From contig CAJUDY010000003.1 of NCBI GenBank assembly GCA_910584945.1, positions 62,001 through 126,000 on the forward strand: a stretch of DNA of 64,000 bases, written 5' to 3'. Both the position numbers and the translations under genes were made by a program. This document shows positions 44,916-52,919 of this stretch, in pieces; within the stretch, counting starts at the first letter, position 1, and every line of letters begins with the position of its first letter. The stretch comes from an uncultured Lachnospiraceae bacterium. Lineage in GTDB: Bacteria > Bacillota > Clostridia > Lachnospirales > Lachnospiraceae. The notes under the pieces were generated by a model. That model worked only from the letters and a program-made list of their open reading frames with translations. It made no database searches and was not told the DNA's origin.

Positions 44916-46064
44916 TTACTTCCCGAAGATTTCCTCCGCCTTCTTCATATTTTTCACAATCGGCACTTCAAAGGGACATCGTTTCTCGCACGCCCCGCAG
45001 GCCACACACTCGCTGGCCGTATGTTCCAGCACTCCATAGTGCTCTCTCACCGTCTCCGGCACCTCCCCCTGGGCGATTGCCAGATTCAAAAACTTCGTCA
45101 CCGACGCCACGTCGATCCCATGAGGACAGGGCGCGCAGTGTCCGCAGTACATACAATGTCCCTTCCAGCTGATCTTCGGGAAAGACGCGAAGGCGGACGC
45201 ATAGTCTTTCTCTTCCTCCGGCGCATCCTCATAGGCGACGCTGCGTTCAAGATCTTCCATGGTCCTTGCGCCTGACATGACCGTCGCCACCGCCGGGCGG
45301 GTCAGTGCATAGTGAAGGCATTGATGTACCGTCAGCGCCTTTCCCGCCGGAGAAAGCTCTTCGCTCAGCAGATCTCCGCCGCCGAAGGCTTTCATCACTG
45401 TGATGCCCACTCCTTTTCGCTGGCAGGTCTCATAAAGTTTTTGTCGTCCGGGGTCCATATTGACCAGGGGCTTTTCATAATTCTTTTCCGCCCAGAGCTC
45501 CTCCACATCCTCACCGGCCGGCTGCAGATCATAACAGGGATTCACGCTGAACATCAGCACGTCTACCAGTCCGCTCTCCGCCGCCGCCATGGCCGCTTCC
45601 GGATTGTGGCTGGACATGCCGATGCAGCCGATGGTCCCGGCCTTTTTAAGTTCCATGGCGTACTTCATTACTTCACCGTCCCGAACCTTCTCCCAGTCGG
45701 AAAGGGAATCCACATAATGAATCATGCCGATCTCCACATGATCGGTTCCAAGCCGCTTTAGCTGATCCTCAAAGCCCTCTTTCACCTCCGATATTTTCCG
45801 GGTGCGTTTATACTGGCCGTCTTTCCAAATGGTACACAGATGTGCCTGAAGGATAAAGCGATCTCTGCGCCCTGCAAGCGCCCGGCCTAGGTTGGAACGC
45901 ATATCCGGATTCGGCGCATACAGGTCGATACCGTTGACCCCGCTCTCCTCCATTTTGTCCACAAACGCCTTCACCTGCTCGTAAGATTTGTCCACAAAGC
46001 CTTCGCAGCCCATGCCGATCTCACTGACCTTCAGCCCTGTCTTCCCAAGTTCTCTGTACTTCAC
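44916..46064 (-). CDS. aldo/keto reductase with two 4Fe-4S clusters
   Basis: 382 aa. TIM-barrel aldo/keto reductase: MKYRELGKTGLKVSEIGMG, NGIDLYAPNPD, DHVEIGMIHYVDS, and MSGARTMEDLE for the cofactor phosphate. A C-terminal ferredoxin-like part has CMYCGHCAPCPHGID and CVACGACEKRCPFEV, two cluster motifs. Substrate unknown. The start is GTG at 46062-46064, with AGGAGG 8 bases upstream, and the leader has both an extended -10 promoter and the GCGGAACT box. Confidence 0.92.
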   Translation of the reverse strand: MKYRELGKTGLKVSEIGMGCEGFVDKSYEQVKAFVDKMEESGVNGIDLYAPNPDMRSNLGRALAGRRDRFILQAHLCTIWKDGQYKRTRKISEVKEGFEDQLKRLGTDHVEIGMIHYVDSLSDWEKVRDGEVMKYAMELKKAGTIGCIGMSSHNPEAAMAAAESGLVDVLMFSVNPCYDLQPAGEDVEELWAEKNYEKPLVNMDPGRQKLYETCQRKGVGITVMKAFGGGDLLSEELSPAGKALTVHQCLHYALTRPAVATVMSGARTMEDLERSVAYEDAPEEEKDYASAFASFPKISWKGHCMYCGHCAPCPHGIDVASVTKFLNLAIAQGEVPETVREHYGVLEHTASECVACGACEKRCPFEVPIVKNMKKAEEIFGK

Positions 46065-46083
46065 AACCTTAACCTCCTATTGA

Positions 46084-46091
46084 AGTTCCGC
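46084..46091 (-). repeat. GCGGAACT leader box, copy 3 (aldo/keto reductase)
   Basis: GCGGAACT, 6 bases, GGAGG ahead of the gene starting at 46064. It lies ~20 bases downstream of the TATAAT, so it would be transcribed in the 5' leader. Confidence 0.55.
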
Positions 46092-46111
46092 ATTAACGTT
46101 TCACGACCTCC

Positions 46112-46142
46112 ATTATATCAGTTGAAGTCCACTCCAGGTCAA
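46112..46142 (-). promoter_or_regulatory. extended -10 promoter for the aldo/keto reductase
   Basis: TGATATAAT with TTGACC 19 bases upstream on the minus strand. The -35 overlaps the last codons of the MFS gene. Confidence 0.7.
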
Positions 46143-47368
46143 GTGTTTATGCGCTCTGCTTTCCGAAAGAATCCATATCCAACGACAAATAAGACCGCCA
46201 GAAGTCCGATCCCGGCCCGGGAGGTACCAAAAAGCTGGGTCGCCGCGCCTACCAGCAGCGTTCCCATAAAGGCGGCTCCTTTGCCGAAGATGTCATAGAA
46301 TCCAAAATATTCCGCCGCCTGATTCTTCGGAATGATCCTTGTAAAGTACGACCGGGACAACGCCTGAATGCCTCCCTGAAAGACCGCCACGCAGACGGCC
46401 AGAAGCCAGAATTCCAGAGCCCTTGTCATCCGCACCGCAAAAAGCACAATCCCCAGATACCCGAGGATTGAGATCCGGATCAGCCTGCCGCTCTCTGTCT
46501 TTTTGGCCAGCATACCGAAAAGAATCGAACAGGGAAATGCCACCACCTGCATCAAAAGCAGCGCCAGGATCAGATCTGTGTCCGAGATTCCCACATCCTT
46601 CCCGTAGGCGGTCGCCATATCAATGATCGTATAGACCCCGTCAATATAGAAAAAGAAGGCGGCCAGGAACCAGAAGATCTTCTTATTCTTCCGCACCTCC
46701 CGGAACACACTAAAAAGCCGCCCAAAACTCTCCCTGATCCTGTGCTCCTTTGACTCCACATAACAAGTCTGCTCAAAACTTCGAAGAAGCGGAACTGTCA
46801 TGCCTAGCCACCACGCCGCATTGAGCAGAAATACCGCTATTACTGACTGTCGGCTGGTCAATCCCAAAAGTCCGGGTTTCAGAATCAGAAGCACACTGAG
46901 GACAAAGGGAATACAGCTTCCGAGATATCCCCAGGCATAGCCGTGCGCAGAGATCTGGTCCACCCGCTCCTTGGTGGTCACATCCGCCAGCATAGAATCA
47001 TAAAAGGTCAGACTCCCCTGATATCCTGTCTTTGCCACCACATAGACACCCAAAAAGAGAAGCCAGCCGCCCGGCAGGGAGAGCAGGGCGCAGCCTGCCG
47101 CACCTATCCCCATAAAACAGGCAAATACCGGCTTCTTAAAGCCTTTGATGTCTGCCACCGCGCCGAGAACCGGCCCCAGCACCGCCGCCAGGATGGTCAC
47201 CAGCGAACTGGCGTAGCCAAAATACGCTGTGGAATCCGCCGACGATATTCCCACCCCTTCCGCCACATTTTTAAAATAAATCGGGATCACGGTTGCTGTC
47301 AGCATGACAAACGCAGAATTTCCCACATCGTACAACACCCAGTCCCTCTCCTGTCTTGTCAGACGCAT
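46139..47368 (-). CDS. MFS transporter, UMF1/Atg22-like
   Basis: 409 aa, about 12 membrane segments. The N-terminus ERDWVLYDVGNSAFVMLTAT and FYDSMLADVTTKERVDQISA followed by HGYAWGYLGSCIP are typical of the UMF1 family of uncharacterised permeases. Near the end, RSYFTRIIPKNQAAEYFGFYD is the second conserved stretch. Substrate unknown. The ATG shares its A with the TGA of the preceding phospholipase-like gene, so the two are translated together. Confidence 0.88.
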   Translation of the reverse strand: MRLTRQERDWVLYDVGNSAFVMLTATVIPIYFKNVAEGVGISSADSTAYFGYASSLVTILAAVLGPVLGAVADIKGFKKPVFACFMGIGAAGCALLSLPGGWLLFLGVYVVAKTGYQGSLTFYDSMLADVTTKERVDQISAHGYAWGYLGSCIPFVLSVLLILKPGLLGLTSRQSVIAVFLLNAAWWLGMTVPLLRSFEQTCYVESKEHRIRESFGRLFSVFREVRKNKKIFWFLAAFFFYIDGVYTIIDMATAYGKDVGISDTDLILALLLMQVVAFPCSILFGMLAKKTESGRLIRISILGYLGIVLFAVRMTRALEFWLLAVCVAVFQGGIQALSRSYFTRIIPKNQAAEYFGFYDIFGKGAAFMGTLLVGAATQLFGTSRAGIGLLAVLFVVGYGFFRKAERINT

Positions 47369-48165
47369 CAGATTGACTCCTCGTAGTTCTGATACAGCCG
47401 GTCAGACAAAAGTCCGCCCGTTTCCAGAACCCTGCTGTATTTTTGAATCTCATCCACCGCGGTCCATACAGCATGTTCCATACGTTCCTGAAGGAAGCGG
47501 TCACTCTCCTGAAAAACCGGGTGGACACGGCCGTCCATGATCAAACCGCCGATACTGTTATCCTGCCCCGTTACTCTGGAAACCATTCGAAGCGCCACTC
47601 TTTTTATGGGATTACGGCAGACAAAAAGTGCGATCACCATGCGAAACTGCCGGATGCAGACCGCAATCTGCCTGGAAGTAATCCCATCAAACATCCTGGC
47701 AATCTGCCTTCTCGTATGCCGTCTGCTGACCAGATGGTGAATGGGGACATAGTTCAGCGGCTCATGTCCGTCAAGAGCCATGAGATACCGGTCGAATTCC
47801 GTCTCAATGGTCAGATGGCCCAGCCCCTTTTCTTCCATATATAGATTCACAAAAGGATGGCATTCGTTGTCCAGAACAAAATGACATAAAAACCCGTAGA
47901 GGTAGGCGCGAAGCGCGGGGTCCGGGTCCTTCCGGTAACAAATCCTGCCGCGGTCAAAAAAACACGCCGCCAGCTCTTTATGCATGGCTACCCCATATTG
48001 ATTGACCCGGTTCTTCTGAAACGGGTAATAGTAAAATAAAAGATCCGGTCCGTGAAGTCCCAGAAGAAATGCATCTTTCCCTTCCCTGATCTTCTGTCTT
48101 AAATTCTCCGGAAGTTTATGATAAACCTTTTTCCCAAACACATAGTGCGCGTAGGTTGCTGGCAT
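47368..48165 (-). CDS. zinc-dependent phospholipase C family protein
   Basis: 265 aa from ATG at 48163-48165, preceded by AGGAGG at 8 bases; the same frame stays open upstream to 48603, but that part is antisense to the Gly/Cys-rich gene. It begins MPATYAHYVFG with the N-terminal His, then LGLHGPDLLFYYYPF, MHKELAACFF and GFLCHFVLDNECHPFVNLYM, a spread of His and Asp residues fitting a zinc phospholipase C fold. No signal peptide, so it may act inside. Function not established. Coupled to the MFS gene. Confidence 0.8.
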   Translation of the reverse strand: MPATYAHYVFGKKVYHKLPENLRQKIREGKDAFLLGLHGPDLLFYYYPFQKNRVNQYGVAMHKELAACFFDRGRICYRKDPDPALRAYLYGFLCHFVLDNECHPFVNLYMEEKGLGHLTIETEFDRYLMALDGHEPLNYVPIHHLVSRRHTRRQIARMFDGITSRQIAVCIRQFRMVIALFVCRNPIKRVALRMVSRVTGQDNSIGGLIMDGRVHPVFQESDRFLQERMEHAVWTAVDEIQKYSRVLETGGLLSDRLYQNYEESI

Positions 48166-48283
48166 GACGTTATCCTCCTGATCTTTGTTTCTCTTATGAA
48201 AAAATATCTTTTTAGTTTCAGTATAGCACAATCCGCTGCTTCTGCATATGATGAAGTGTAAATAGTTTTTGGAGGTTATCTTC

Positions 48284-48616
48284 ATGGGTGACTTAAGTTC
48301 AAGAAATGGTTGCGGCTGTGGCTGCGACAACAACTGCGGATGCGGTTGCAACAACAATTGCGGATGCGGCAACAACAGCGTAGGATTCGGCGGCAGCGGA
48401 TGCGGCTGCCTGATCCTGATCCTGCTTCTGTTCTCCTGCTGCGGAAACGGCTTCGGCGGCGGCAACAGCTGCGGTTGCGGCGACGGAGGATTCGGCGGCG
48501 ACAGCTGCTGGTGGATCATCCTGCTTCTGCTCTTCTGCGGCAATGGTTTCGGCGGCGGCAATAACAGCGGTTGCGGCTGCAACAACAACTGCGGTTGCAA
48601 CAACTGCGGATGCTAA
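48284..48616 (+). CDS. Gly/Cys-rich small protein ('HCB protein 13'-type)
   Basis: 110 aa from ATG 48284, chosen for the GGAGG 8 bases upstream (an upstream ATG at 48269 has none). It is built of CGCG/NNNCGCG repeats with two hydrophobic stretches, LILILLLFSCCGNGFGGGN and WWIILLLLFCGNGFGGGN, which look like a duplicated unit. Roughly one residue in four is Cys. Proteins of this kind in clostridia are annotated 'chorion class high-cysteine HCB protein 13'; the function is unknown. It heads a three-gene + strand unit. DNA repeats make the antisense frame look coding (Ala-rich), but that frame is an artefact. Confidence 0.8.
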   Translation: MGDLSSRNGCGCGCDNNCGCGCNNNCGCGNNSVGFGGSGCGCLILILLLFSCCGNGFGGGNSCGCGDGGFGGDSCWWIILLLLFCGNGFGGGNNSGCGCNNNCGCNNCGC

Positions 48617-48624
48617 AAAGCTCC

Positions 48625-48653
48625 GGAGGGCGTCATGATTCTTGACGCCCTCC
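48625..48653 (+). terminator. hairpin after the Gly/Cys-rich gene
   Basis: Perfect 11-bp stem GGAGGGCGTCA and its complement, 7-nt loop, 8 bases after the TAA. No U-tract follows, so it may protect or attenuate the mRNA rather than fully stop it; two + strand genes follow. Confidence 0.5.
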
Positions 48654-48696
48654 ATCCGGCCGTGGCCTTCCGTAAGATTCCGGCTTTGGAAACCGC

Positions 48697-49083
48697 ATGA
48701 TTTCCGATGACCGTTCATATATTGAAGAAAGACGCAGGGAGCAATCTGCCATGATATTCGATGAAGTTATTCTTCCAAAAGAACTGCAGATGCTAAAAGC
48801 TTTCCTGCCCTTTCTTCCTTCCAGCACACAGAAGATGCTGGCAATCTATATCAAATGGGTGGAGTTACAGAAAACCATCGAATATTTCAATCGGAATACG
48901 CCCGTTCAGAAATCGCCGGATATGGGAAATCTGATGCAGTGTCTCAAGGGACTTCTTCCCCCGGAGGAACAGTCTCAGATGGAACAGTTTGCTGATATTT
49001 TCGAAAATATGGATATGTATCGAGATATGTTTGAAGGCTTTTCTTCCACCTTCACGACCGACCAGAAGGAGGATCATGTATGA
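48697..49083 (+). CDS. conserved small protein of unknown function
   Basis: 128 aa, no signal peptide or membrane segment, strongly helical. The core EVILPKELQMLKAFLPFLPSSTQKMLAIYIKWVELQKTIEYF is reminiscent of a Lachnospiraceae hypothetical family. I do not recognise a domain. The ATG at 48697 has only a weak GGA upstream; an internal ATG at 48751 has GGGAG nearby and may be the true start (110 aa). Its end overlaps the next gene (ATGA). Confidence 0.65.
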   Translation: MISDDRSYIEERRREQSAMIFDEVILPKELQMLKAFLPFLPSSTQKMLAIYIKWVELQKTIEYFNRNTPVQKSPDMGNLMQCLKGLLPPEEQSQMEQFADIFENMDMYRDMFEGFSSTFTTDQKEDHV

Positions 49084-49367
49084 ATGCACCAGAATGGTTT
49101 CAGGACCCGCGGATCAAAAACATCTCGCCTGACAAGCTCGCCTTTCTTCTAAAATTGGCAGAGCAGATTGAAGGAAAGAATCAAAAGCAGGCCATGCCGA
49201 TCCTGATCGGCGCCGTATCGTCCGCGAGCAGACAGAATCTGCAGTTTACCACGGAGGAATTCCAGCTCATCTTCGAGATCATGAAGGAGGGAAAGAGCGA
49301 GGCAGAGAAGCGGAAGATGGATGACACGCTTCAAAAAGCGCAGAAAATGATGAGGAAGGGATCGTGA
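49080..49367 (+). CDS. conserved small protein of unknown function
   Basis: 95 aa, helical, mildly basic C-terminus (KRKMDDTLQKAQKMMRKGS). It begins MNAPEWFQDPRIKNISPDKL and contains LIGAVSSASRQNLQFTTEEF. No known domain. AGGAGG in the preceding gene and an ATGA overlap show coupling. With its partner it may be a two-component complex downstream of the Gly/Cys-rich protein; this is inference from layout only. Confidence 0.7.
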   Translation: MNAPEWFQDPRIKNISPDKLAFLLKLAEQIEGKNQKQAMPILIGAVSSASRQNLQFTTEEFQLIFEIMKEGKSEAEKRKMDDTLQKAQKMMRKGS

Positions 49368-49383
49368 AGTTCCCTTCCTCATC
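49349..49383 (-). terminator. terminator between convergent genes
   Basis: Perfect 13-bp stem GATGAGGAAGGGA with complement. On the minus strand ATTTTC follows, so it ends the kinase/phosphorylase operon; on the plus side it includes the stop of the 49080-49367 gene but lacks a T-run. Confidence 0.7.
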
Positions 49384-50508
49384 TCATTGAAGCCCGGCGA
49401 TGACGGCCTCCATCTTCTGCCGCTTTTGTTCCATATCTGCCACCAGCCGAAACTGGGTGCGGGCCCGGTCCAGGTTATGCTCCGGATAACGGGTTTTAAA
49501 GTAGACGTCATTCTTTAGATAATCCGTCAGAAAACGCATGCCGCACTCGTAGGTCATCACTTTGGCCCCCATGGGCAGCAGGGAAATCTCCCTTTGCGTC
49601 AGACTGCCGCCGCAGCCTTTTAAAAACCCCTCTGCGTACTTTTCAAAAAAGTTCAGATCCAGACTGACCCTGGACAGATCCTTCTCATCCTCCGCCGCCG
49701 TGCTGGCTCCGGAGCGGACTGCGTCTCCAAAGTCATACATAGCCAATCCGGGCATCGTGGTGTCCAGATCGATGACGCAGAGTCCCCGGCGCGTCCGGGC
49801 ATCCAGAAGCACATTGTTCAGCTTGGTATCATTGTGGGTCACCCGCACAGGCAGTTCGCCCCGTTCCAGCATCTCCTGGAAAAAGCACGCGTCCTTCTTA
49901 CGCTCCAGCACAAACGCAGTCTCTTCCTGCACCCGGCCCGCCCGGCCCACCGCATCTTCTCTCAGCGCTTTTTGAAAATCTGCCAGGCGCTTTTTCGTAT
50001 TGTGGAAATCCCGGATAGTCTCATGAAGCTTCCGGGCCGGAAAATCCGCCAGAAGCCTCTGAAAATTTCCGAACGCCATGCCCGCCTCATAGAGATCTTC
50101 GGCTTTCTCTGCCTGATCATAGCAGCAGGTATCCGCCACAAACATAAAAGAACGCCAGAAGCCGCCTTCCGTCCTTACATAAGATTTTCCATCTTTCGCA
50201 GGAATCACATTCAGCGTCTCCCGATAAGGATCTCCTCCGTTTCTCACAATCCGGTTTCTCAAAAACGACGTGACAGCCACCACATTTTCCATCAAAGCCT
50301 CCGGCTCCGGAAATACCTTCTGATTCATTCTCTGCAGAATGACCCGGATACAGCCCATCTTCCCCACCGCGTAAGTCAACAGAAACGTGTCGTTGATGTG
50401 TCCGTTGCCGTAGGGCTCCACCTTTTCCAGGATTCCCTCAAACGAAAACTGACACGCCGCCTGACGGACTTCTTCTGTAAACTGTCTCATCCTGTTCTCC
50501 ATGGCCAT
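49384..50508 (-). CDS. nahK: N-acetylhexosamine 1-kinase
   Basis: 374 aa, aminoglycoside phosphotransferase fold. The catalytic loop HNDTKLNNVLLD, the metal site VIDLDTTMPGLAMYDFGD and AVRSGASTAAEDEKDL closely follow bifidobacterial NahK (LnpB). It phosphorylates GlcNAc or GalNAc at C1 after the GH112 enzyme releases it. Start at ATG 50506-50508, one base after the phosphorylase stop, with a GGGGAG site inside that gene. Last gene of the locus; no galT or galE is in the window. Confidence 0.93.
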   Translation of the reverse strand: MAMENRMRQFTEEVRQAACQFSFEGILEKVEPYGNGHINDTFLLTYAVGKMGCIRVILQRMNQKVFPEPEALMENVVAVTSFLRNRIVRNGGDPYRETLNVIPAKDGKSYVRTEGGFWRSFMFVADTCCYDQAEKAEDLYEAGMAFGNFQRLLADFPARKLHETIRDFHNTKKRLADFQKALREDAVGRAGRVQEETAFVLERKKDACFFQEMLERGELPVRVTHNDTKLNNVLLDARTRRGLCVIDLDTTMPGLAMYDFGDAVRSGASTAAEDEKDLSRVSLDLNFFEKYAEGFLKGCGGSLTQREISLLPMGAKVMTYECGMRFLTDYLKNDVYFKTRYPEHNLDRARTQFRLVADMEQKRQKMEAVIAGLQ

Positions 50509-50509
50509 T

Positions 50510-52696
50510 TTACAGTTCTCCCCCCGATATCTCATACCACTTGATTCCGTTGGCTTCCATATGAAGAGAAAAGCTGCTTCCGTCCCCCCGGTACACCACC
50601 GTATCCTGGGGCTCGTAGGTATTGTTCACCACGCAGTATTTCCCGTTCTTTGGGTACGCATGGACTTCTACATGGATGTTCTCGCTGTACCAGCGCTTTA
50701 GTTCTTCTTCACTCTTCGTGCTCCAGAGAATGCCACGCTGCAGAATGCGGCTGTTCGCATGGCTGTAAGGCAGACCGCTGATATAGACGCTCCGGCCGTC
50801 TCCGAAAGAATGAACCGCCATCTGCACCTCCCTGTCCCGCTCCACCAGAATCTGTGCGCCGGGAAGCCCGTAGATCCCCTTCTTCCCTTCTCCAAAGTCC
50901 ACAGGATCGTCGGCGTCTTCCAGGATAAAATGCTCCGGATGCGTCTCCCAGTTGTATTTATCATAATTCAGCGTAAAGCCAGTCTCCTTCTCCACGCCCA
51001 GCACACCGGAAAGCTGAAGGTAATGCCCCTGATACGGATGTCCCGAAGGTTCCCCGATCCCTATAAAGCCTCCTCCTTCATGGACAAAACGCCGCACTGC
51101 CGATGAGATCTTCGCATCTTCCCACACCGCGCCGCCAGTATGCGCCGTATCGCCGTCCCCCACATTGATCACCGCGTCAAAGGTTCCAAGAAGCGATTCA
51201 TCCTTCCGGATATCGTCAAAGGAAATGAACGCTACCTCGAAGGGCGCGCCCGACAGAGCCTCGATCACGCCGGCATAGCTGTAATTCTGCTTATAATACA
51301 GCGCATGGTGTACCATATGGCAGCCCCAGCTTCTGCACTTACCCCAGCTGTTGAGCACCGCTACCCGCTTCACGCAGTAGGGCGTCGTTCCCCTGACATT
51401 CTCATACAGTTCCCGGAATTCTTCACATACGCGCTCCACGTACTCCACAAACTCAGGAAACTTTAAAGCCAGCTTCAGATAGCCGCCATAGCCGATCCGA
51501 TCCACCGGTTTTCTGAGGATTGCCCGCCTCGCCGTCACCCAGTTCTCTTTCGCCTCTTTGACCGGATCTCCTCCTTCATGAAAGGTATCCGGGAAAAAAT
51601 ACGGGAGAAACCGCCCTTCTGTGTATCTCACGCCGGGAATCTCCGAGATCAGCCTCAAAGTGCTGCCGTTCCCCACACTGCCCACCACCGCGTCAAGACC
51701 GATGGATGCGAATTCCGGCATAAAGGGTTCCATGCCGATCCAGTGATCTCCTAAAAACATCATCGCTTCTTTGCCGTATAAGTGGGTGATATCCACCATC
51801 TCTTTTGCCAGCTTTGCCACTTCTTGGCGCTGAAAGGCCTGAAAATCCAGGAATTCTTTCGACGGTACCCGGTACTGATTGTTGTAATATCCCTGATCAA
51901 TGATGTATTCCGGTCGGAACCGGTATCCCGCTTCCCGCTCAAACTGTTCCAGAATATACGGACTCACCGACGCCGAGTACCCATACCAGTCCACATATTT
52001 CTCCCGCTTCAGTTCATCGAACAGCAGAGTAAACTGATGAAAAAACGTCGTATAACGAATCACATCCACATATTCGTGGCTCTTGCAGAAGTTGTGCAGA
52101 CGCTCCATGGAGTACCTGCGTGTCTTTGGCTGTCGGACGTCGAAGGTCATCTGGTGTTCAAAATCTTTCCAGCCGTTGGTCACCGCATTGTACATGTGCA
52201 CCGGGTCCCAGATCATATAGGCCAAAAAACTCACCGTATACTCATGAAAGGGTATCGCCCGGCGGATGATCACACAGCCCTTTTTGGCGTCGTACTCCCA
52301 GTCGTCCGTGTCCAGAGGCTCTCCCAAAGAGCGGTCCACCACCTCCCACCAGCGCCGGATGTCATCCCGGTCATTTACCTTCAGAAGCTCCCCGGAGATT
52401 CCCTGCATCAGCGGAATCTCCAGCGCATCCGCCTCCGCCGTATAAAATCCGCTCATCACATAGCACTGCTGCACTTCTTCCGGATTCGCCCTGGCCCAGT
52501 CGTTGTCCTTACGAGTGGTATAGTAGGTAGCGTAGATTCTGGCGCCTGTCCCTGAAAGCTCCTGGGGAAATTCCGTACCGTCACAGTCCCTTAAAGCGTC
52601 CGCTCCCCACCGCTTCAGAATCTCCAGAGTCTCCGGAATGATGTCCAGATCCGTCGGAATGGTCACCCGTCCCTTATTTCTCTCTTTTTCTCCCAC
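50510..52696 (-). CDS. lnpA: 1,3-beta-galactosyl-N-acetylhexosamine phosphorylase (GH112)
   Basis: Phosphorolyses galacto-N-biose and/or lacto-N-biose to galactose 1-phosphate and free HexNAc. 728 aa. N-terminal GRVTIPTDLDIIPETLEILK, then WGADALRDCDGTEFP, FHEYTVSFLAYMIWDPV, and the general-acid region MFLGDHWIGMEP (Asp ~315), all as in the bifidobacterial enzyme. The start is GTG at 52694-52696 with AGGAGAG upstream; the frame is open to 52732 but that would run into the previous gene. Preference for GNB or LNB cannot be read from the sequence. Confidence 0.95.
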   Translation of the reverse strand: MGEKERNKGRVTIPTDLDIIPETLEILKRWGADALRDCDGTEFPQELSGTGARIYATYYTTRKDNDWARANPEEVQQCYVMSGFYTAEADALEIPLMQGISGELLKVNDRDDIRRWWEVVDRSLGEPLDTDDWEYDAKKGCVIIRRAIPFHEYTVSFLAYMIWDPVHMYNAVTNGWKDFEHQMTFDVRQPKTRRYSMERLHNFCKSHEYVDVIRYTTFFHQFTLLFDELKREKYVDWYGYSASVSPYILEQFEREAGYRFRPEYIIDQGYYNNQYRVPSKEFLDFQAFQRQEVAKLAKEMVDITHLYGKEAMMFLGDHWIGMEPFMPEFASIGLDAVVGSVGNGSTLRLISEIPGVRYTEGRFLPYFFPDTFHEGGDPVKEAKENWVTARRAILRKPVDRIGYGGYLKLALKFPEFVEYVERVCEEFRELYENVRGTTPYCVKRVAVLNSWGKCRSWGCHMVHHALYYKQNYSYAGVIEALSGAPFEVAFISFDDIRKDESLLGTFDAVINVGDGDTAHTGGAVWEDAKISSAVRRFVHEGGGFIGIGEPSGHPYQGHYLQLSGVLGVEKETGFTLNYDKYNWETHPEHFILEDADDPVDFGEGKKGIYGLPGAQILVERDREVQMAVHSFGDGRSVYISGLPYSHANSRILQRGILWSTKSEEELKRWYSENIHVEVHAYPKNGKYCVVNNTYEPQDTVVYRGDGSSFSLHMEANGIKWYEISGGEL

Positions 52697-52700
52697 TGAT

Positions 52701-52910
52701 CTACTCTCCTGTCTTTTTTCGAGGCGTCTCAAAAGGCTTGTTATAAACCGACAAAGCGGTCAGTAAAAATGCTACGCCCAGCATCATAAGCCCAAGACCT
52801 GCGAGACTTCCGGTCATCCGGAAGCCGACGATCACCAGCAAAAGCCCCGCCGCAAAAAACGCGGCAATCAGGGACATCCGAAGTCCTGCGTGTTCTTTCC
52901 AAAAATTCAT
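52701..52910 (-). CDS. small two-helix membrane protein in the GNB/LNB operon
   Basis: 69 aa with two membrane segments, SLIAAFFAAGLLLVIVGFRM and LGLMMLGVAFLLTALSVY, joined by a short GSLAG turn, and a basic C-terminus. No assigned function. Similar small proteins (I believe DUF6903) accompany sugar ABC transporters of Actinobacteria and Firmicutes. It lies between the permease (9 bases) and the phosphorylase (4 bases), so it is likely a transporter accessory. Confidence 0.7.
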   Translation of the reverse strand: MNFWKEHAGLRMSLIAAFFAAGLLLVIVGFRMTGSLAGLGLMMLGVAFLLTALSVYNKPFETPRKKTGE

Positions 52911-52919
52911 ACAGTCACC

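Noticed and set aside
47368..48603. Long open frame extending the phospholipase-like gene to 411 aa
   Set aside because: The extra N-terminus is Pro/Gln-rich low complexity, antisense to the Gly/Cys-rich gene, and the ATG at 48165 has a perfect ribosome site.
48310..48610. Possible CRISPR array or tandem DNA repeat
   Set aside because: The repeats are short, irregular and explained by the Gly/Cys/Asn codons of the protein; there are no spacers or cas genes.
48299..48718. Ala-rich minus-strand frame of 139 aa
   Set aside because: It is the complement of the GGC/TGC repeats of the + strand Gly/Cys-rich gene and has no ribosome site.
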